DNA of 35,080 nucleotides from Clostridia bacterium (GCA_017626145.1 JAGAJK010000021.1:1-35080); one strand, 5' to 3'; numbered from the stretch's first letter, positions 24,012 to 33,197 are shown. Notes: generated by a model not told the origin, from the letters alone. Translations and numbers: made by a program.

Positions 24012-25438
24012 GCATCCTTTGTTTTGCCTGTAATCATTATTGAACCCGAACCGCTCTTGGTTACTTCTTCAATGGAAATATTGTTTTCCTTTGCGAGAAG
24101 CTCCATAATATACGGTGAACAGAAACCACCCTGACAGCGACCCATCTGTGCTCTTGTTCTTCTCTTTACACCGTCCAGGTCAGAGGGACGTGGGTTTGTT
24201 CTTATTGCTCTTAATATTTCACCCTCGGTTACGGTTTCACAACGACAGATTATTCTGCCGAAGGTTTTGTCTTTCTTTATTATTTCATTTTTCTCTTCAA
24301 CGCTTAAATCCTTGAAGCCGTGCATCGGTTCACGGATTGGATTGAAGTCTTTATTTTCTTCAAGGGTGTAGCCTTGTTCTTTAAGCATATCCGTAACCTT
24401 TTTAGCTATTGCAGGAGATGCTGAAAGACCGGGAGATTCGATGCCTGCAAGATTGATAAAGCCTTTAGATGGTGATGTAATTATAAAATCACCTGTATCC
24501 CCTGCCGCACGAAGTCCGCAGAATGAGGTTATTGTTTTGTTGAAGGGAACGTTGTTTACGTTTTCAAAGGTTTCTTTAATTATGTGTGCAAACCCTTCCG
24601 CAGTTGTGTCCTTGTCTTCCTTATCTTCTATATTTACGGAAGTAGGTCCTGTGAGTAAATTACCGTCAACGGTTGGTGAAACGAGTATACCTTTACCCAT
24701 TTTTGAAGGTGTACGGAAAATTGTGTGGCTTGTTAAGTTGCCGCATTCTCTGTCGAGAAGAATGTATTCCCCACGTCTTGGTGTTACCTTAAAGGAATTG
24801 TCGCCAATCATTGAAGCGATAGTATCGGAATAAAGTCCTGCTGCGTTGATAACGATTTCAGCTTCAACAAAATCTTCACCCGAATAAACCTTGTATCCGT
24901 TATCCGTTTTTTCAATAGCGGAAACTTCAAAATTGCACTTTAACTCCGCTCCGTTATCCATTGCGTTACCAATTGCAGCCAAAGTAAGCTCGTATGGGCA
25001 GATTATTGCACCCGTTGGTGCATATAATGCACAGATTGCTCCATCACCAATGTTTGGTTCGATCTCCTTTAAACGAGCTCTGTCGATAACCTCAAGGTTT
25101 TTAACACCGTTTTTTGTTCCTCTCTCATAAAGCTCTTCAACAGTCTTTTTATCCTCTTCATTAAAACCGATTACTAAAGAACCGTTACGCTTATACTTAA
25201 CGCCAAGCTCCTTTGCAACCTGCTCCATCATAACGGAACCTTTAACATTAAGCTCTGCCTTAAGTGAACCCTCTTTTGCATCAAAGCCTGCGTGAACTAT
25301 GGCAGAGTTTGCCTTTGTTGCTCCCATAGCAACATCGTTTTCCCTTTCAAGAACACAAACCTTCATGCCATTTTTAGTAAGCTCACGTGCCGCCATTGCT
25401 CCCACAACACCTGCACCGATTACCACAGCATCAAACAT
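24005..25438 (-). CDS. glpA: GlpA-like FAD-dependent glycerol-3-phosphate dehydrogenase with C-terminal [2Fe-2S] domain
   Basis: 477 residues. Oxidises glycerol-3-phosphate to dihydroxyacetone phosphate. FAD motif DAVVIGAGVVGAMAARELTK (residues 3-22), DAO-fold signatures VINAAGLYSDTIA and PRRGEYILLDR, FCGLRAAGDTGDF, then a BFD-like ferredoxin domain in the last 90 residues: ICRCETVTEGEI (CxC) and GRCQGGFC. This matches short GlpA homologues of anaerobic Firmicutes. The start at 25438 (MFDAVVIG) has GGAGG eight bases upstream; the longer frame at 25459 lacks one. First gene of the glp operon, behind a promoter and a leader terminator, so expression should depend on GlpP and glycerol-3-phosphate. 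No glpK or glpF in the window. Confidence 0.9.
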   Translation of the reverse strand: MFDAVVIGAGVVGAMAARELTKNGMKVCVLERENDVAMGATKANSAIVHAGFDAKEGSLKAELNVKGSVMMEQVAKELGVKYKRNGSLVIGFNEEDKKTVEELYERGTKNGVKNLEVIDRARLKEIEPNIGDGAICALYAPTGAIICPYELTLAAIGNAMDNGAELKCNFEVSAIEKTDNGYKVYSGEDFVEAEIVINAAGLYSDTIASMIGDNSFKVTPRRGEYILLDRECGNLTSHTIFRTPSKMGKGILVSPTVDGNLLTGPTSVNIEDKEDKDTTAEGFAHIIKETFENVNNVPFNKTITSFCGLRAAGDTGDFIITSPSKGFINLAGIESPGLSASPAIAKKVTDMLKEQGYTLEENKDFNPIREPMHGFKDLSVEEKNEIIKKDKTFGRIICRCETVTEGEILRAIRTNPRPSDLDGVKRRTRAQMGRCQGGFCSPYIMELLAKENNISIEEVTKSGSGSIMITGKTKDAQ

Positions 25439-25466
25439 AGAACTACCTCCATTTTTCATAAAAACA

Positions 25467-25513
25467 ATAAAAAAAGACGCACCAAAATAAGCCTACACTT
25501 ATTTTGATACGTC
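25467..25513 (-). promoter_or_regulatory. Leader terminator/antiterminator site of the glp operon
   Basis: Minus sense: GACGTATCAAAATAAG, 6-base loop, CTTATTTTGGTGCGTC (a 16-bp stem with two G-T pairs) and seven T. It stands between the promoter and glpA, where it would stop transcription in the leader. With glpP in the same operon this is a likely GlpP antitermination target. Confidence 0.8.
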
Positions 25514-25535
25514 TCCAAATCTCTGTATCAGGTAA

Positions 25536-25564
25536 ATTGTACCATAATTAATTATTTTTGTCAA
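25536..25564 (-). promoter_or_regulatory. SigA-type promoter of the glp operon
   Basis: TTGACA (25559-25564, minus strand), 17-base spacer, TACAAT (25536-25541). The transcript would carry a leader of about 90 bases. Its -35 box lies 27 bases from the -35 of the divergent hsd promoter. Confidence 0.8.
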
Positions 25565-25591
25565 TGTTTTTCACCCCCGTCTAACATTTTA

Positions 25592-25620
25592 TTGCTTTTA
25601 TCCTCAAAATGCGTTATAAT
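25592..25620 (+). promoter_or_regulatory. SigA-type promoter of the hsd operon
   Basis: TTGCTT (25592-25597), 17-base spacer, TATAAT (25615-25620), about 80 bases before hsdM. A second TATAAT-like sequence near 25670 lacks a convincing -35. Confidence 0.65.
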
Positions 25621-25707
25621 AATTTTGTACTTATCAAAGAGATTTTTATCGGACAGTAAATATCGCATAATATAATTAATAAAACAAAAACTTTTCGGAG
25701 GAAAATT

Positions 25708-27273
25708 ATGATTGATACAAAGAAAGAGCAGGAACGTGAAGAACTTCACCGTACTATATGGGGCATTGCTAACGATTTAAGAGGTAGCGTTGACGGCTGG
25801 GACTTTAAGCAGTATGTGCTTGGTATGCTCTTCTATCGCTACATTTCTGAAAACTTCAGAAACTATATAAATGAGGGTGAGATTGAAGCAGGTAATGCTG
25901 ACTTTGATTATTCAAAGCTTTCTGACGAAGAGGCTGAGAGTGCAAGAGAAGATTTGGTTGCAACAAAAGGCTTCTTCATACTCCCAAGCGAACTTTTTGA
26001 AAACGTAAGAGAGAAAGCTAAGAATGACGAAAACCTGAACGAAACACTTGAAAAGGTCTTTAATAACATTGAACTTTCTGCTCAGGGCAGTGACAGTGAA
26101 GATGATTTCAAGGGTTTATTTGACGACATTGACGTTAACAGCAACAAGCTTGGTGCAACAGTAGCAAAGAGAAACGATAAACTGGTTAAGCTTATGGATG
26201 GCGTAGCTTCAATGAAGCTTGGCAACTATAAGGATAATACCATTGACGCGTTCGGTGATGCTTATGAGTTCCTGATGGGTATGTATGCCTCAAATGCAGG
26301 TAAATCAGGCGGTGAATACTATACGCCTCAGGAGGTTTCTGAACTGCTTACAAAAATAGCACTTGGTAACAAGACAGAAGTAAATAAGGTGTATGACCCT
26401 GCTTGTGGTTCAGGTTCACTCCTTTTGAAAGCGGCTAAAATACTTGGTAAGGAAAGTGTTCGTCAGGGCTTTTACGGACAGGAAATAAACCTTACTACAT
26501 ATAACCTTTGCAGAATCAATATGTTTCTGCACGACATTGACTTTGATAAGTTTAACATAGCAAACGAGGATACACTACTTAGCCCACAGCATTGGGACGA
26601 AGAGCCTTTTGAAGTAATCGTTTCAAATCCCCCATACTCTACAAAATGGGAAGGCGACTCCAACCCTCTTATGATAAACGACCCAAGATTTTCACCTGCT
26701 GGCGTGCTTGCACCAAAGAGCAAGGCTGACCTTGCGTTTATTATGCATTCTTTGGCGTGGCTCTCAACTAACGGAACAGCTTCAATAGTATGTTTCCCCG
26801 GAGTAATGTATCGTGGCGGAGCTGAGCAGAAAATAAGAAAATACTTGGTGGATAACAACTACATCGACTGCATTATTCAGCTTCCTGATAATCTTTTCTA
26901 CGGAACAAGTATTGCCACCTGCATTATGGTTCTGAAGAAATCAAAGCAAGACAGCTCTGTTTTGTTTATCGATGCTACAAAAGAATGTGTTAAGGTTACA
27001 AACTCAAACAAGCTGACAGCAGAAAACATTGAAGCAATCTATAACTGCTATATGGAGCGTTCTGAAAAAGAGCATTTTTCAAAGATTGTTATCTACGATG
27101 AGATAAAGGATCAGGACTATAACCTTTCTGTTTCTACTTACGTTGAACAGGAGGACACAAGAGAAGTTATTGACATTAAAGAGCTGAATCGTGAAATAGG
27201 TAAGATTGTTGCTCGTGAGCAGATGCTTCGTGATGAGATTGAAAAAATCATTGCAGAAATCGAGGTGCAGTAA
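25708..27273 (+). CDS. hsdM: Type I restriction-modification system, N6-adenine methyltransferase subunit
   Basis: 521 residues. N-terminal HsdM helical domain (WDFKQYVLGMLFYRYISENF, about 19-38), then a class gamma amino-methyltransferase: GEYYTPQEVSELL (about 201-213), SAM motif I YDPACGSGSLL (about 228-238) and catalytic NPPY (about 307-310). Methylates adenine in the bipartite site chosen by HsdS and is needed for both modification and restriction. GGAGG lies seven bases before the ATG. The stop TAA shares its last A with the hsdS ATG. First of hsdM-hsdS-hsdR. Length and motifs are complete, so it is probably active. Confidence 0.96.
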   Translation: MIDTKKEQEREELHRTIWGIANDLRGSVDGWDFKQYVLGMLFYRYISENFRNYINEGEIEAGNADFDYSKLSDEEAESAREDLVATKGFFILPSELFENVREKAKNDENLNETLEKVFNNIELSAQGSDSEDDFKGLFDDIDVNSNKLGATVAKRNDKLVKLMDGVASMKLGNYKDNTIDAFGDAYEFLMGMYASNAGKSGGEYYTPQEVSELLTKIALGNKTEVNKVYDPACGSGSLLLKAAKILGKESVRQGFYGQEINLTTYNLCRINMFLHDIDFDKFNIANEDTLLSPQHWDEEPFEVIVSNPPYSTKWEGDSNPLMINDPRFSPAGVLAPKSKADLAFIMHSLAWLSTNGTASIVCFPGVMYRGGAEQKIRKYLVDNNYIDCIIQLPDNLFYGTSIATCIMVLKKSKQDSSVLFIDATKECVKVTNSNKLTAENIEAIYNCYMERSEKEHFSKIVIYDEIKDQDYNLSVSTYVEQEDTREVIDIKELNREIGKIVAREQMLRDEIEKIIAEIEVQ

Positions 27274-28430
27274 TGAGCAGACTTGAAGAACTTATCGAAA
27301 AGCTTTGCCCTGAAGGCGTTGAGTATAAAACAATAGCAGACGTATGTGATATTTCACGTGGTCAAGTAATTTCAAAAGATTACATTAGAGATAATGTTGG
27401 AGACTACCCTGTATATTCATCACAGACAGAAAACAACGGAGAACTCGGTAAAATATCCACATATATGTTTGATGGCGAGTACTTAACTTGGACGACAGAC
27501 GGAGCTAATGCGGGAACTGTTTTTTATAGAAATGGAAAGTTTAGTGTTACAAATGTTTGCGGATTACTTAAAGTTAAAACAGACGATCTTATTACAGCAT
27601 TCTTGTACTATGCTCTTTCGATTGAAGCTCACAAGCACGTAAACAGTGGAATGGGAAATCCTAAGCTTATGAGCAATGTTATGAGCAGAATAAAAATCCC
27701 TGTACCGCCACTTGAGGTACAGAGTGAAATTGTCAGAATACTTAACAATTTCACGGAGCTTACAGCGGAGTTAACAGACAAACTCACAGCGGAGCTTACA
27801 GCGAGAAAGAAACAGTATGAGCATTATAGAGATGAACTGTTGACTTTTGGCAATGATATTCCTGTGTTTGCACTTAATGAAATTGCTTGTTACTCTAAAG
27901 AAAGAATTGATGCAATTGAAGTCGACGAAGGCACATACGTTGGGGTTGATAATCTGTTGCAAAATCGGATGGGAAAGACACTATCAACGCACGTGCCAAC
28001 AGAAGGTAGACTTGTAAAATATCTTAAAGATGACATTCTAATCGGAAACATTCGACCTTACCTTAAGAAGATATGGTACGCGAGTAATTGCGGTGGCACC
28101 AATGGGGATGTATTAGTTATCAGAACAACAAGTAATGATGTATTGCCTATCTACTTATATAGTGTGTTGTGTTCAGATAAATTCTTTGACTATAATATGC
28201 AACATTCTAAAGGAGCAAAAATGCCACGAGGAGACAAAGAAGCTATAATGAGTTTTAATGTAGCAGTTCCGTCACTCGAAGAACAACAGCGTATTGTTGA
28301 CATTCTTGATAGGTTTGATAAGCTTTGTAATGACATTTCAGAAGGTTTACCTGCTGAGATTGAAGCAAGACAAAAGCAATATGAATACTATCGTGATAAG
28401 TTATTAACATTTAAGGAGAAAGCTATATGA
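27273..28430 (+). CDS. hsdS: Type I restriction-modification system, specificity subunit
   Basis: 385 residues with the usual two-fold plan: target recognition domain 1 (about 15-145), conserved helical region 1 (PPLEVQSEIVRILNNF then TAELTARKKQYEHYRDELL, about 147-190), domain 2 (about 195-330), conserved region 2 (PSLEEQQRIVDILDRF then ARQKQYEYYRDKLLTF, about 332-382). The central region holds T-x-x-L tetrapeptide repeats (residues 161-175) like the TAEL repeats of the EcoR124 (type IC) family, which set the spacing between the two half-sites. Starts on the last base of hsdM; ends in an ATGA overlap with hsdR. Both domains are intact, so it should define a bipartite target; the target cannot be read from sequence. 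Confidence 0.95.
   Translation: MSRLEELIEKLCPEGVEYKTIADVCDISRGQVISKDYIRDNVGDYPVYSSQTENNGELGKISTYMFDGEYLTWTTDGANAGTVFYRNGKFSVTNVCGLLKVKTDDLITAFLYYALSIEAHKHVNSGMGNPKLMSNVMSRIKIPVPPLEVQSEIVRILNNFTELTAELTDKLTAELTARKKQYEHYRDELLTFGNDIPVFALNEIACYSKERIDAIEVDEGTYVGVDNLLQNRMGKTLSTHVPTEGRLVKYLKDDILIGNIRPYLKKIWYASNCGGTNGDVLVIRTTSNDVLPIYLYSVLCSDKFFDYNMQHSKGAKMPRGDKEAIMSFNVAVPSLEEQQRIVDILDRFDKLCNDISEGLPAEIEARQKQYEYYRDKLLTFKEKAI
27753..27797 (+). repeat. 12-bp tandem repeats encoding TAEL-type linker in hsdS
   Basis: ACAGCGGAGTTA (27762-27773), ACAGACAAACTC (27774-27785) and ACAGCGGAGCTT (27786-27797), preceded by a related ACGGAGCTT. They code for TAEL-TDKL-TAEL. Copy-number change by one 12-bp unit would keep the frame and alter the distance between the two recognition domains. 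Confidence 0.75.
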
Positions 28431-31400
28431 GTGAATTTAATATAGTGCTGGCTTCAAACGAAAGTACAGTTGTTTCTGAATACACGCCTGAGGGCAAGCG
28501 TTCAGAGAGCTATCAGAGTGAAGCTGAGCTTGAAAAAGAGTTTATAAAACTGCTCGGTGAGCAGGGGTATGAATATATTACAATACACGAGGAAAAAGAC
28601 CTTGTTACAAATCTCCGTAAACAGTTAGAAAAGTTAAACGACTATACTTTTACGGAGAGTGAATGGAAGCGTTTCTTTGAAAATAACATTGCCAACGCTA
28701 ACGAAGGCATTGTTGAAAAGACGAGAAAGATACAGACTGACCACGTGCAGGTATTAAAGCGTGATGACGGAACAAGCAAGAACATTTACCTGATTGATAA
28801 GAAAAATATACACAATAACTTTATGCAGGTAATCAATCAGTACACAGAGGATGGCGGTAAGCACGACACACGCTATGACGTTACTGTTCTTGTAAACGGC
28901 TTGCCTTTAATACATATTGAGCTTAAAAGACGTGGTGTTGCCATTCGTGAAGCGTTTAATCAGATTAAGCGTTATCAAAGGGACAGCTTTTGGGCAGGCA
29001 GTGGGCTTTATGAATACGTGCAAATATTTGTTATATCCAACGGAACGCATACAAAGTACTATTCCAACACTACACGTAACAGCCACATCAAGGAAATGAG
29101 TGAATCAGCCAAGAAGTCAAGCAAAAAAACAAGCAACAGCTTTGAGTTCACATCATACTGGGCTGACGGCAACAATAAGATTATAGCTGACCTTGTGGAC
29201 TTTACAAAGACATTCTTTGCAAAGCATTCGATACTGAATATTTTAACAAAATACTGTGTGTTTACATCGGAAGATTTGCTTTTGGTAATGAGACCGTATC
29301 AGATTGTGGCAACAGAAAGAATCTTAAACCGCATTGAGGTATCTTCCAACTACAAAAAGGAAGGCTCTCTTGATGCAGGCGGTTACATATGGCATACCAC
29401 AGGTAGCGGTAAAACTTTAACATCCTTTAAGACGGCACAATTGGCATCACAGCTTCCTTACGTTGATAAGGTGCTGTTTGTGGTTGACAGAAAAGACCTT
29501 GACTATCAGACCATGAAAGAATACGACAGGTTTGAAAAAGGTTCTGCAAACTCAAATACAAATACAAGTGTTCTTACAAAACAGCTTGAAGATTCTAATG
29601 CAAGAATCATTATAACTACCATTCAAAAGCTTGATGTGTTTATCAGAAAGAACAAGACTCACGACATATACACAAAGCACGTTGTTCTTATCTTTGACGA
29701 ATGCCACCGAAGTCAGTTTGGTGATATGCACTTGGCTATTATTAAGCATTTTAAGAAATATCATATCTTTGGGTTTACAGGTACCCCTATATTTGCAGTA
29801 AATGCAAGCACAGGCGGTAATCCTAATCTTAAAACAACACCGCAGGCGTTTGGTGATAAATTGCACACCTATACAATAGTTAATGCAATCAATGATGGTA
29901 ATGTTCTGCCGTTCAGGATTGATTATGTAAACACGGTTAAAACCAAAGAAAACATCAAGGACTATGATGTGCGTGCGATTGATATTGAGAAGGCAATGTC
30001 AGCTCCTGAGAGAATCAGGGAGATTGTAAAATACACTCTTGAAAACTTTGAGAAAAAGACAATGCGTAACAGCTTCTATTCTTTAAAAGGACAAAGGGTT
30101 GCAGGATTTAACTCTATATTTGCGGTTAGTTCCATTCCTGTAGCAATGAAGTATTACAATGAGTTTAAACGTCAGCTTGAAGAAATGCATAAGAAACTGA
30201 ACATTGCAACGATATTCAGCTTCTCTGCAAACGAGGACGATCCGGAGGACGGTCTTTTGGAAGAAGGGTTTGATACCGATAGCTTAGACCAAAGCTCACG
30301 AGATTTCTTGGAGTCTGCAATAGCTGATTATAACAAGACATTCAGCACCAACTTTGATACTTCAAGCGACAAGTTCCAAAACTATTATAAGGACTTGTCA
30401 ATGAAGATGAAGAACCGAGAGATTGACTTACTTATCGTTGTAAATATGTTCCTGACAGGCTTTGATGCTACAACTCTTAATACTTTGTGGGTTGACAAGA
30501 ACTTGAAGCAACACGGACTTATTCAGGCGTTTTCAAGAACGAACCGAATCTTAAACTCTGTTAAGACTTACGGCAACATCGTTTGTTTCAGAGATTTGGA
30601 GCAAGAAGTGGTTGATGCTATATCTTTATTCGGAGACAAAGATGCTGAAGGTATTGTGCTTCTTAAAAACTTTGATGCATATTACTACGGCTACGATGAG
30701 GACGGAGTGCATCACCCTGGATACGTTGAGCTGATTGACGAGCTGGAAACAAGGTTCCCTCTCGGCAGTGAAATTATTGGTGAAGCTGAAGAAAAAGCGT
30801 TTATTAAGCTTTTTGGTGCGATATTAAGGCTCAGAAACATTCTATCATCATTTGATGACTTTGATGCAACAGACAAGATTTCCGAACGTGATATGCAGGA
30901 CTATCAGAGTATTTACATTGACATTTACCAAACAATAAGACCACCTGCAGGCGAGAAAGAAAACATTAATGACGACATTGAATTTGAGATTGAGCTTATC
31001 AAACAGGTTGAAGTTAACATTGATTACATTCTGATGCTTGTTTCTAAATATCACGAGAGCAACTGTCAGGATAAAGAGATACTTGCTGACATTTCAAAGG
31101 CTGTTGGTGCAAGCATTCAATTGCGTTCAAAAAAAGAACTTATTGACGGGTTTATTGCAAGCGTTAATGCTGATACAAACGTTGATGATGATTGGAAAAT
31201 ATTCGTTAAGGAACAACGTGAAAAAGACATCAGCACCCTTATTACCGAAGAACGTTTAAAGGACGAAGAGGCAAGAAAGTTTATTGACAACGCCTTCCGT
31301 GATGGACTACTCAGAACAACAGGAACAGATATAGATAGAATTATGCCTCCTGTATCTCGTTTTGGCGGTGGCAACAGAGCTGAGAAGAAAAACGGAATCA

Positions 31401-31447
31401 TTGCCAAGCTTACAGCCTTTTTTGAAAAATATTTAGGACTTGTATAA
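28427..31447 (+). CDS. hsdR: Type I restriction-modification system, restriction/translocase subunit
   Basis: 1006 residues. N-terminal endonuclease domain with a PD-(D/E)xK-type pattern (TRYDVTVLVNGLPLIHIELKRRG, catalytic ELK about 164-166). Superfamily 2 motor follows: Walker A HTTGSGKTLTSF (about 324-335), Walker B DECHRSQFGD (about 424-433), motif III GFTGTPIF (about 448-455) and motif VI QAFSRTNR (about 700-707). A helical C-terminal part binds the HsdM/HsdS core. The enzyme translocates DNA with ATP and cuts distant unmethylated DNA. Start overlaps the hsdS stop by four bases; two hairpins end the operon. Full length with all motifs. Confidence 0.96.
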   Translation: MSEFNIVLASNESTVVSEYTPEGKRSESYQSEAELEKEFIKLLGEQGYEYITIHEEKDLVTNLRKQLEKLNDYTFTESEWKRFFENNIANANEGIVEKTRKIQTDHVQVLKRDDGTSKNIYLIDKKNIHNNFMQVINQYTEDGGKHDTRYDVTVLVNGLPLIHIELKRRGVAIREAFNQIKRYQRDSFWAGSGLYEYVQIFVISNGTHTKYYSNTTRNSHIKEMSESAKKSSKKTSNSFEFTSYWADGNNKIIADLVDFTKTFFAKHSILNILTKYCVFTSEDLLLVMRPYQIVATERILNRIEVSSNYKKEGSLDAGGYIWHTTGSGKTLTSFKTAQLASQLPYVDKVLFVVDRKDLDYQTMKEYDRFEKGSANSNTNTSVLTKQLEDSNARIIITTIQKLDVFIRKNKTHDIYTKHVVLIFDECHRSQFGDMHLAIIKHFKKYHIFGFTGTPIFAVNASTGGNPNLKTTPQAFGDKLHTYTIVNAINDGNVLPFRIDYVNTVKTKENIKDYDVRAIDIEKAMSAPERIREIVKYTLENFEKKTMRNSFYSLKGQRVAGFNSIFAVSSIPVAMKYYNEFKRQLEEMHKKLNIATIFSFSANEDDPEDGLLEEGFDTDSLDQSSRDFLESAIADYNKTFSTNFDTSSDKFQNYYKDLSMKMKNREIDLLIVVNMFLTGFDATTLNTLWVDKNLKQHGLIQAFSRTNRILNSVKTYGNIVCFRDLEQEVVDAISLFGDKDAEGIVLLKNFDAYYYGYDEDGVHHPGYVELIDELETRFPLGSEIIGEAEEKAFIKLFGAILRLRNILSSFDDFDATDKISERDMQDYQSIYIDIYQTIRPPAGEKENINDDIEFEIELIKQVEVNIDYILMLVSKYHESNCQDKEILADISKAVGASIQLRSKKELIDGFIASVNADTNVDDDWKIFVKEQREKDISTLITEERLKDEEARKFIDNAFRDGLLRTTGTDIDRIMPPVSRFGGGNRAEKKNGIIAKLTAFFEKYLGLV

Positions 31448-31476
31448 AAGTAAAAACAACGTACGGTGTGCGTTGT

Positions 31477-31509
31477 CAGACCGCTGACAAAGTCAAAGTC
31501 AGCGGTCTG
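31477..31509. repeat. Perfect 12-bp inverted repeat after hsdR
   Basis: CAGACCGCTGAC (31477-31488) and GTCAGCGGTCTG (31498-31509) with a 9-base loop. It precedes the terminator by four bases and lacks its own T-run; it may stabilise the hsd mRNA 3' end. Confidence 0.7.
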
Positions 31510-31512
31510 AAT

Positions 31513-31550
31513 CCTGAAAACCGCTTAAATAGCGGCTTTCAGGTTTTTTT
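31513..31550 (+). terminator. Terminator of the hsd operon
   Basis: CCTGAAAACCGCT pairs with AGCGGCTTTCAGG, followed by seven T (31544-31550). Together with the preceding repeat it closes the hsdMSR transcript. Confidence 0.85.
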
Positions 31551-31881
31551 ATGTTTCAGTCCAGCTCTTTCTGTATTAAAATTTCAAGATGTAATTGAAA
31601 CAGTTTTTGTGTGCAAATTGACAAACCAATTAGGATATTGATATACATAGAATTTATTCAAAATCGAAAGAGCTTCAAGTTTGAACAAGGATTAAATGCT
31701 TTGGTCTGTGCACCCCTTCATTTACCCTAAGGCTTTGATATAATTCCTCAATTGTAAAATGAAACGCAATACCTGTTTATGTTGGTTATAATTTTAAGTG
31801 TATAAATTATAGATGCAGGCAAATGTTGCGTTTAGTTTTGTAAAAAACTCACCGTCAAATTGCTGAAATTTTTTAAATTTA
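31551..31881. other. AT-rich non-coding stretch without a recognisable gene
   Basis: About 330 bases between the hsd terminator and the next promoter. No frame has both a ribosome site and a plausible protein. A short open stretch on the minus strand (around 31690-31780, including the residues FHFTIEELYQSLRVNEG) looks slightly protein-like and could be a decayed gene end, but it is short and flanked by stops. Confidence 0.4.
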
Positions 31882-31910
31882 TTGAAATTTATGACTAATT
31901 ATGCTATAAT
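31882..31910 (+). promoter_or_regulatory. SigA-type promoter of the XRE/7TM-LuxR pair
   Basis: TTGAAA (31882-31887), 17-base spacer, TATAAT (31905-31910), about 35 bases before the XRE gene. Confidence 0.7.
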
Positions 31911-31944
31911 ATGATATATTTGGAGAGTTATTCGGGTAGGTACT

Positions 31945-32190
31945 ATGGCGGAAAACGTAAGTTTATTAAAAGTTAAGACGATGGGCTTTCAGGATCAGAT
32001 AAAATTTGTTCGTATGCATCTGCAGCTCAGCCAGGAGGAGCTTGCAAGACAAATGGGTATTTCCTTTGCAACTGTAAGCAGATGGGAACGAGAAAACAGA
32101 AAGCCGCAGCTTGCTCTGCTCGGCAAGTTCTATTCCTTTTGTCAAAGGAACGGAATAGAAATAGACTTATCTGATAATACGAATATATGA
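31945..32190 (+). CDS. Small XRE-family HTH protein
   Basis: 81 residues, almost wholly one DNA-binding domain: IKFVRMHLQLSQEELARQMG then ISFATVSRWERENRKPQ, a clear helix-turn-helix with the recognition helix ATVSRWERE (about residues 45-53). The start at 31945 has only a weak GGTAGGT site; an internal ATG at 31981 has none. It lies 14 bases before the 7TM-LuxR gene and probably shares its promoter. It may regulate that gene or act with it. Cytoplasmic. Confidence 0.8.
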   Translation: MAENVSLLKVKTMGFQDQIKFVRMHLQLSQEELARQMGISFATVSRWERENRKPQLALLGKFYSFCQRNGIEIDLSDNTNI

Positions 32191-32204
32191 TGGAGGAATA
32201 AAAA

Positions 32205-33197
32205 ATGAGTATAGCTTATGGAATCCTCTGCGTCATATCGCTGTTTTTGATTGGTGTGTGCCTCGCAGTTGATAGAAAAAAAGATATATGTTTGTTGCTT
32301 TTGTTTATATCGGTGTTTGTGTGTAACTTAGGACAGTTTTTGATTTCGGTTGCACCAAGCCTTTCTTTTGCACTTAACGGTAATAGGATTGCATATTTAG
32401 GTCAGGTTTTTCTGCCACTTCTTATGCTGAAAATGATACTGAATTTATGTAGTCTTAATTATAAAAAGTGGCTTCTGCCTACGCTTTCATTTATCAGCAT
32501 AGCCGTACTTTTCGTAACACTTACACCCGGATTTTTCCCTTGCTATTATAAAAATGTTTCAATAGAGGTTGCAGATGGAGTAACAAGGCTTATTCGTGAT
32601 TACGGCCCTTTGCACTTACTCTACTACATATATCTGCTTTCGTACTTTGCTTTAATGCTGATTGTAATTATATACTCTGCGGTTAAAAAGAAAATTACAT
32701 CTACACTCCACACAACCTTCTTATTGTGTGCGGTGCTGTGCAGTATTATAATATGGTTTGCAGAACGGTTCTTTCCTCGTGGATTTGAATTTTTAACGGT
32801 GTCCTATGTGATTTCTGAGCTTTTCATTTTGCTTTTGTACGGAATTTTACAGGAGTACGGTATCAGGGGTGAAAACGGAAGCATCATAATCGCAAACACT
32901 TCAAAGAAAGCAGAAGAATATCTGTCGGGAGCGATTCAATCTGACGATGATAGCACAGCACTTTTTAGTGAAAAAGATATTGACTGCATATTAGCATGCG
33001 AGAAAATCGTCAGTCGGATTACCGAAAGAGAAAAAGAGGTCTTGATAAAACTGCTTGCCAACAAACAACGAAAAGAAATTGCAGACGAGTTGTTTGTAAC
33101 CGAGAGCACTATCAAAAAACATACAAGCTCCATTTATGCAAAGTTCAATGTAGCAAACCGATTTGAACTATATGCTAAATTAAAAAAATATATCTGA
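32205..33197 (+). CDS. Seven-TM membrane protein with C-terminal LuxR-type HTH
   Basis: 330 residues. Seven hydrophobic helices at about 2-22, 27-49, 63-83, 89-109, 137-160, 168-188 and 195-214, resembling the histidine-kinase N-terminal 7TM sensor module. A cytoplasmic linker (about 215-265) follows, then a GerE/LuxR HTH: ITEREKEVLIKLLANKQRKE then IADELFVTESTIKKHTSSIY (about 269-315). There is no kinase or receiver domain, so it is a one-component membrane-bound regulator: signal in the membrane or outside, DNA binding inside. GGAGG lies about eight bases before the ATG. Followed by a terminator. Ligand and targets unknown. Confidence 0.85.
   Translation: MSIAYGILCVISLFLIGVCLAVDRKKDICLLLLFISVFVCNLGQFLISVAPSLSFALNGNRIAYLGQVFLPLLMLKMILNLCSLNYKKWLLPTLSFISIAVLFVTLTPGFFPCYYKNVSIEVADGVTRLIRDYGPLHLLYYIYLLSYFALMLIVIIYSAVKKKITSTLHTTFLLCAVLCSIIIWFAERFFPRGFEFLTVSYVISELFILLLYGILQEYGIRGENGSIIIANTSKKAEEYLSGAIQSDDDSTALFSEKDIDCILACEKIVSRITEREKEVLIKLLANKQRKEIADELFVTESTIKKHTSSIYAKFNVANRFELYAKLKKYI

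Noticed and set aside
31690-31780. Minus-strand protein-like fragment after hsdR
   Set aside because: Only about 30 codons between stops, no start signal and no recognisable family; too short to call a pseudogene.
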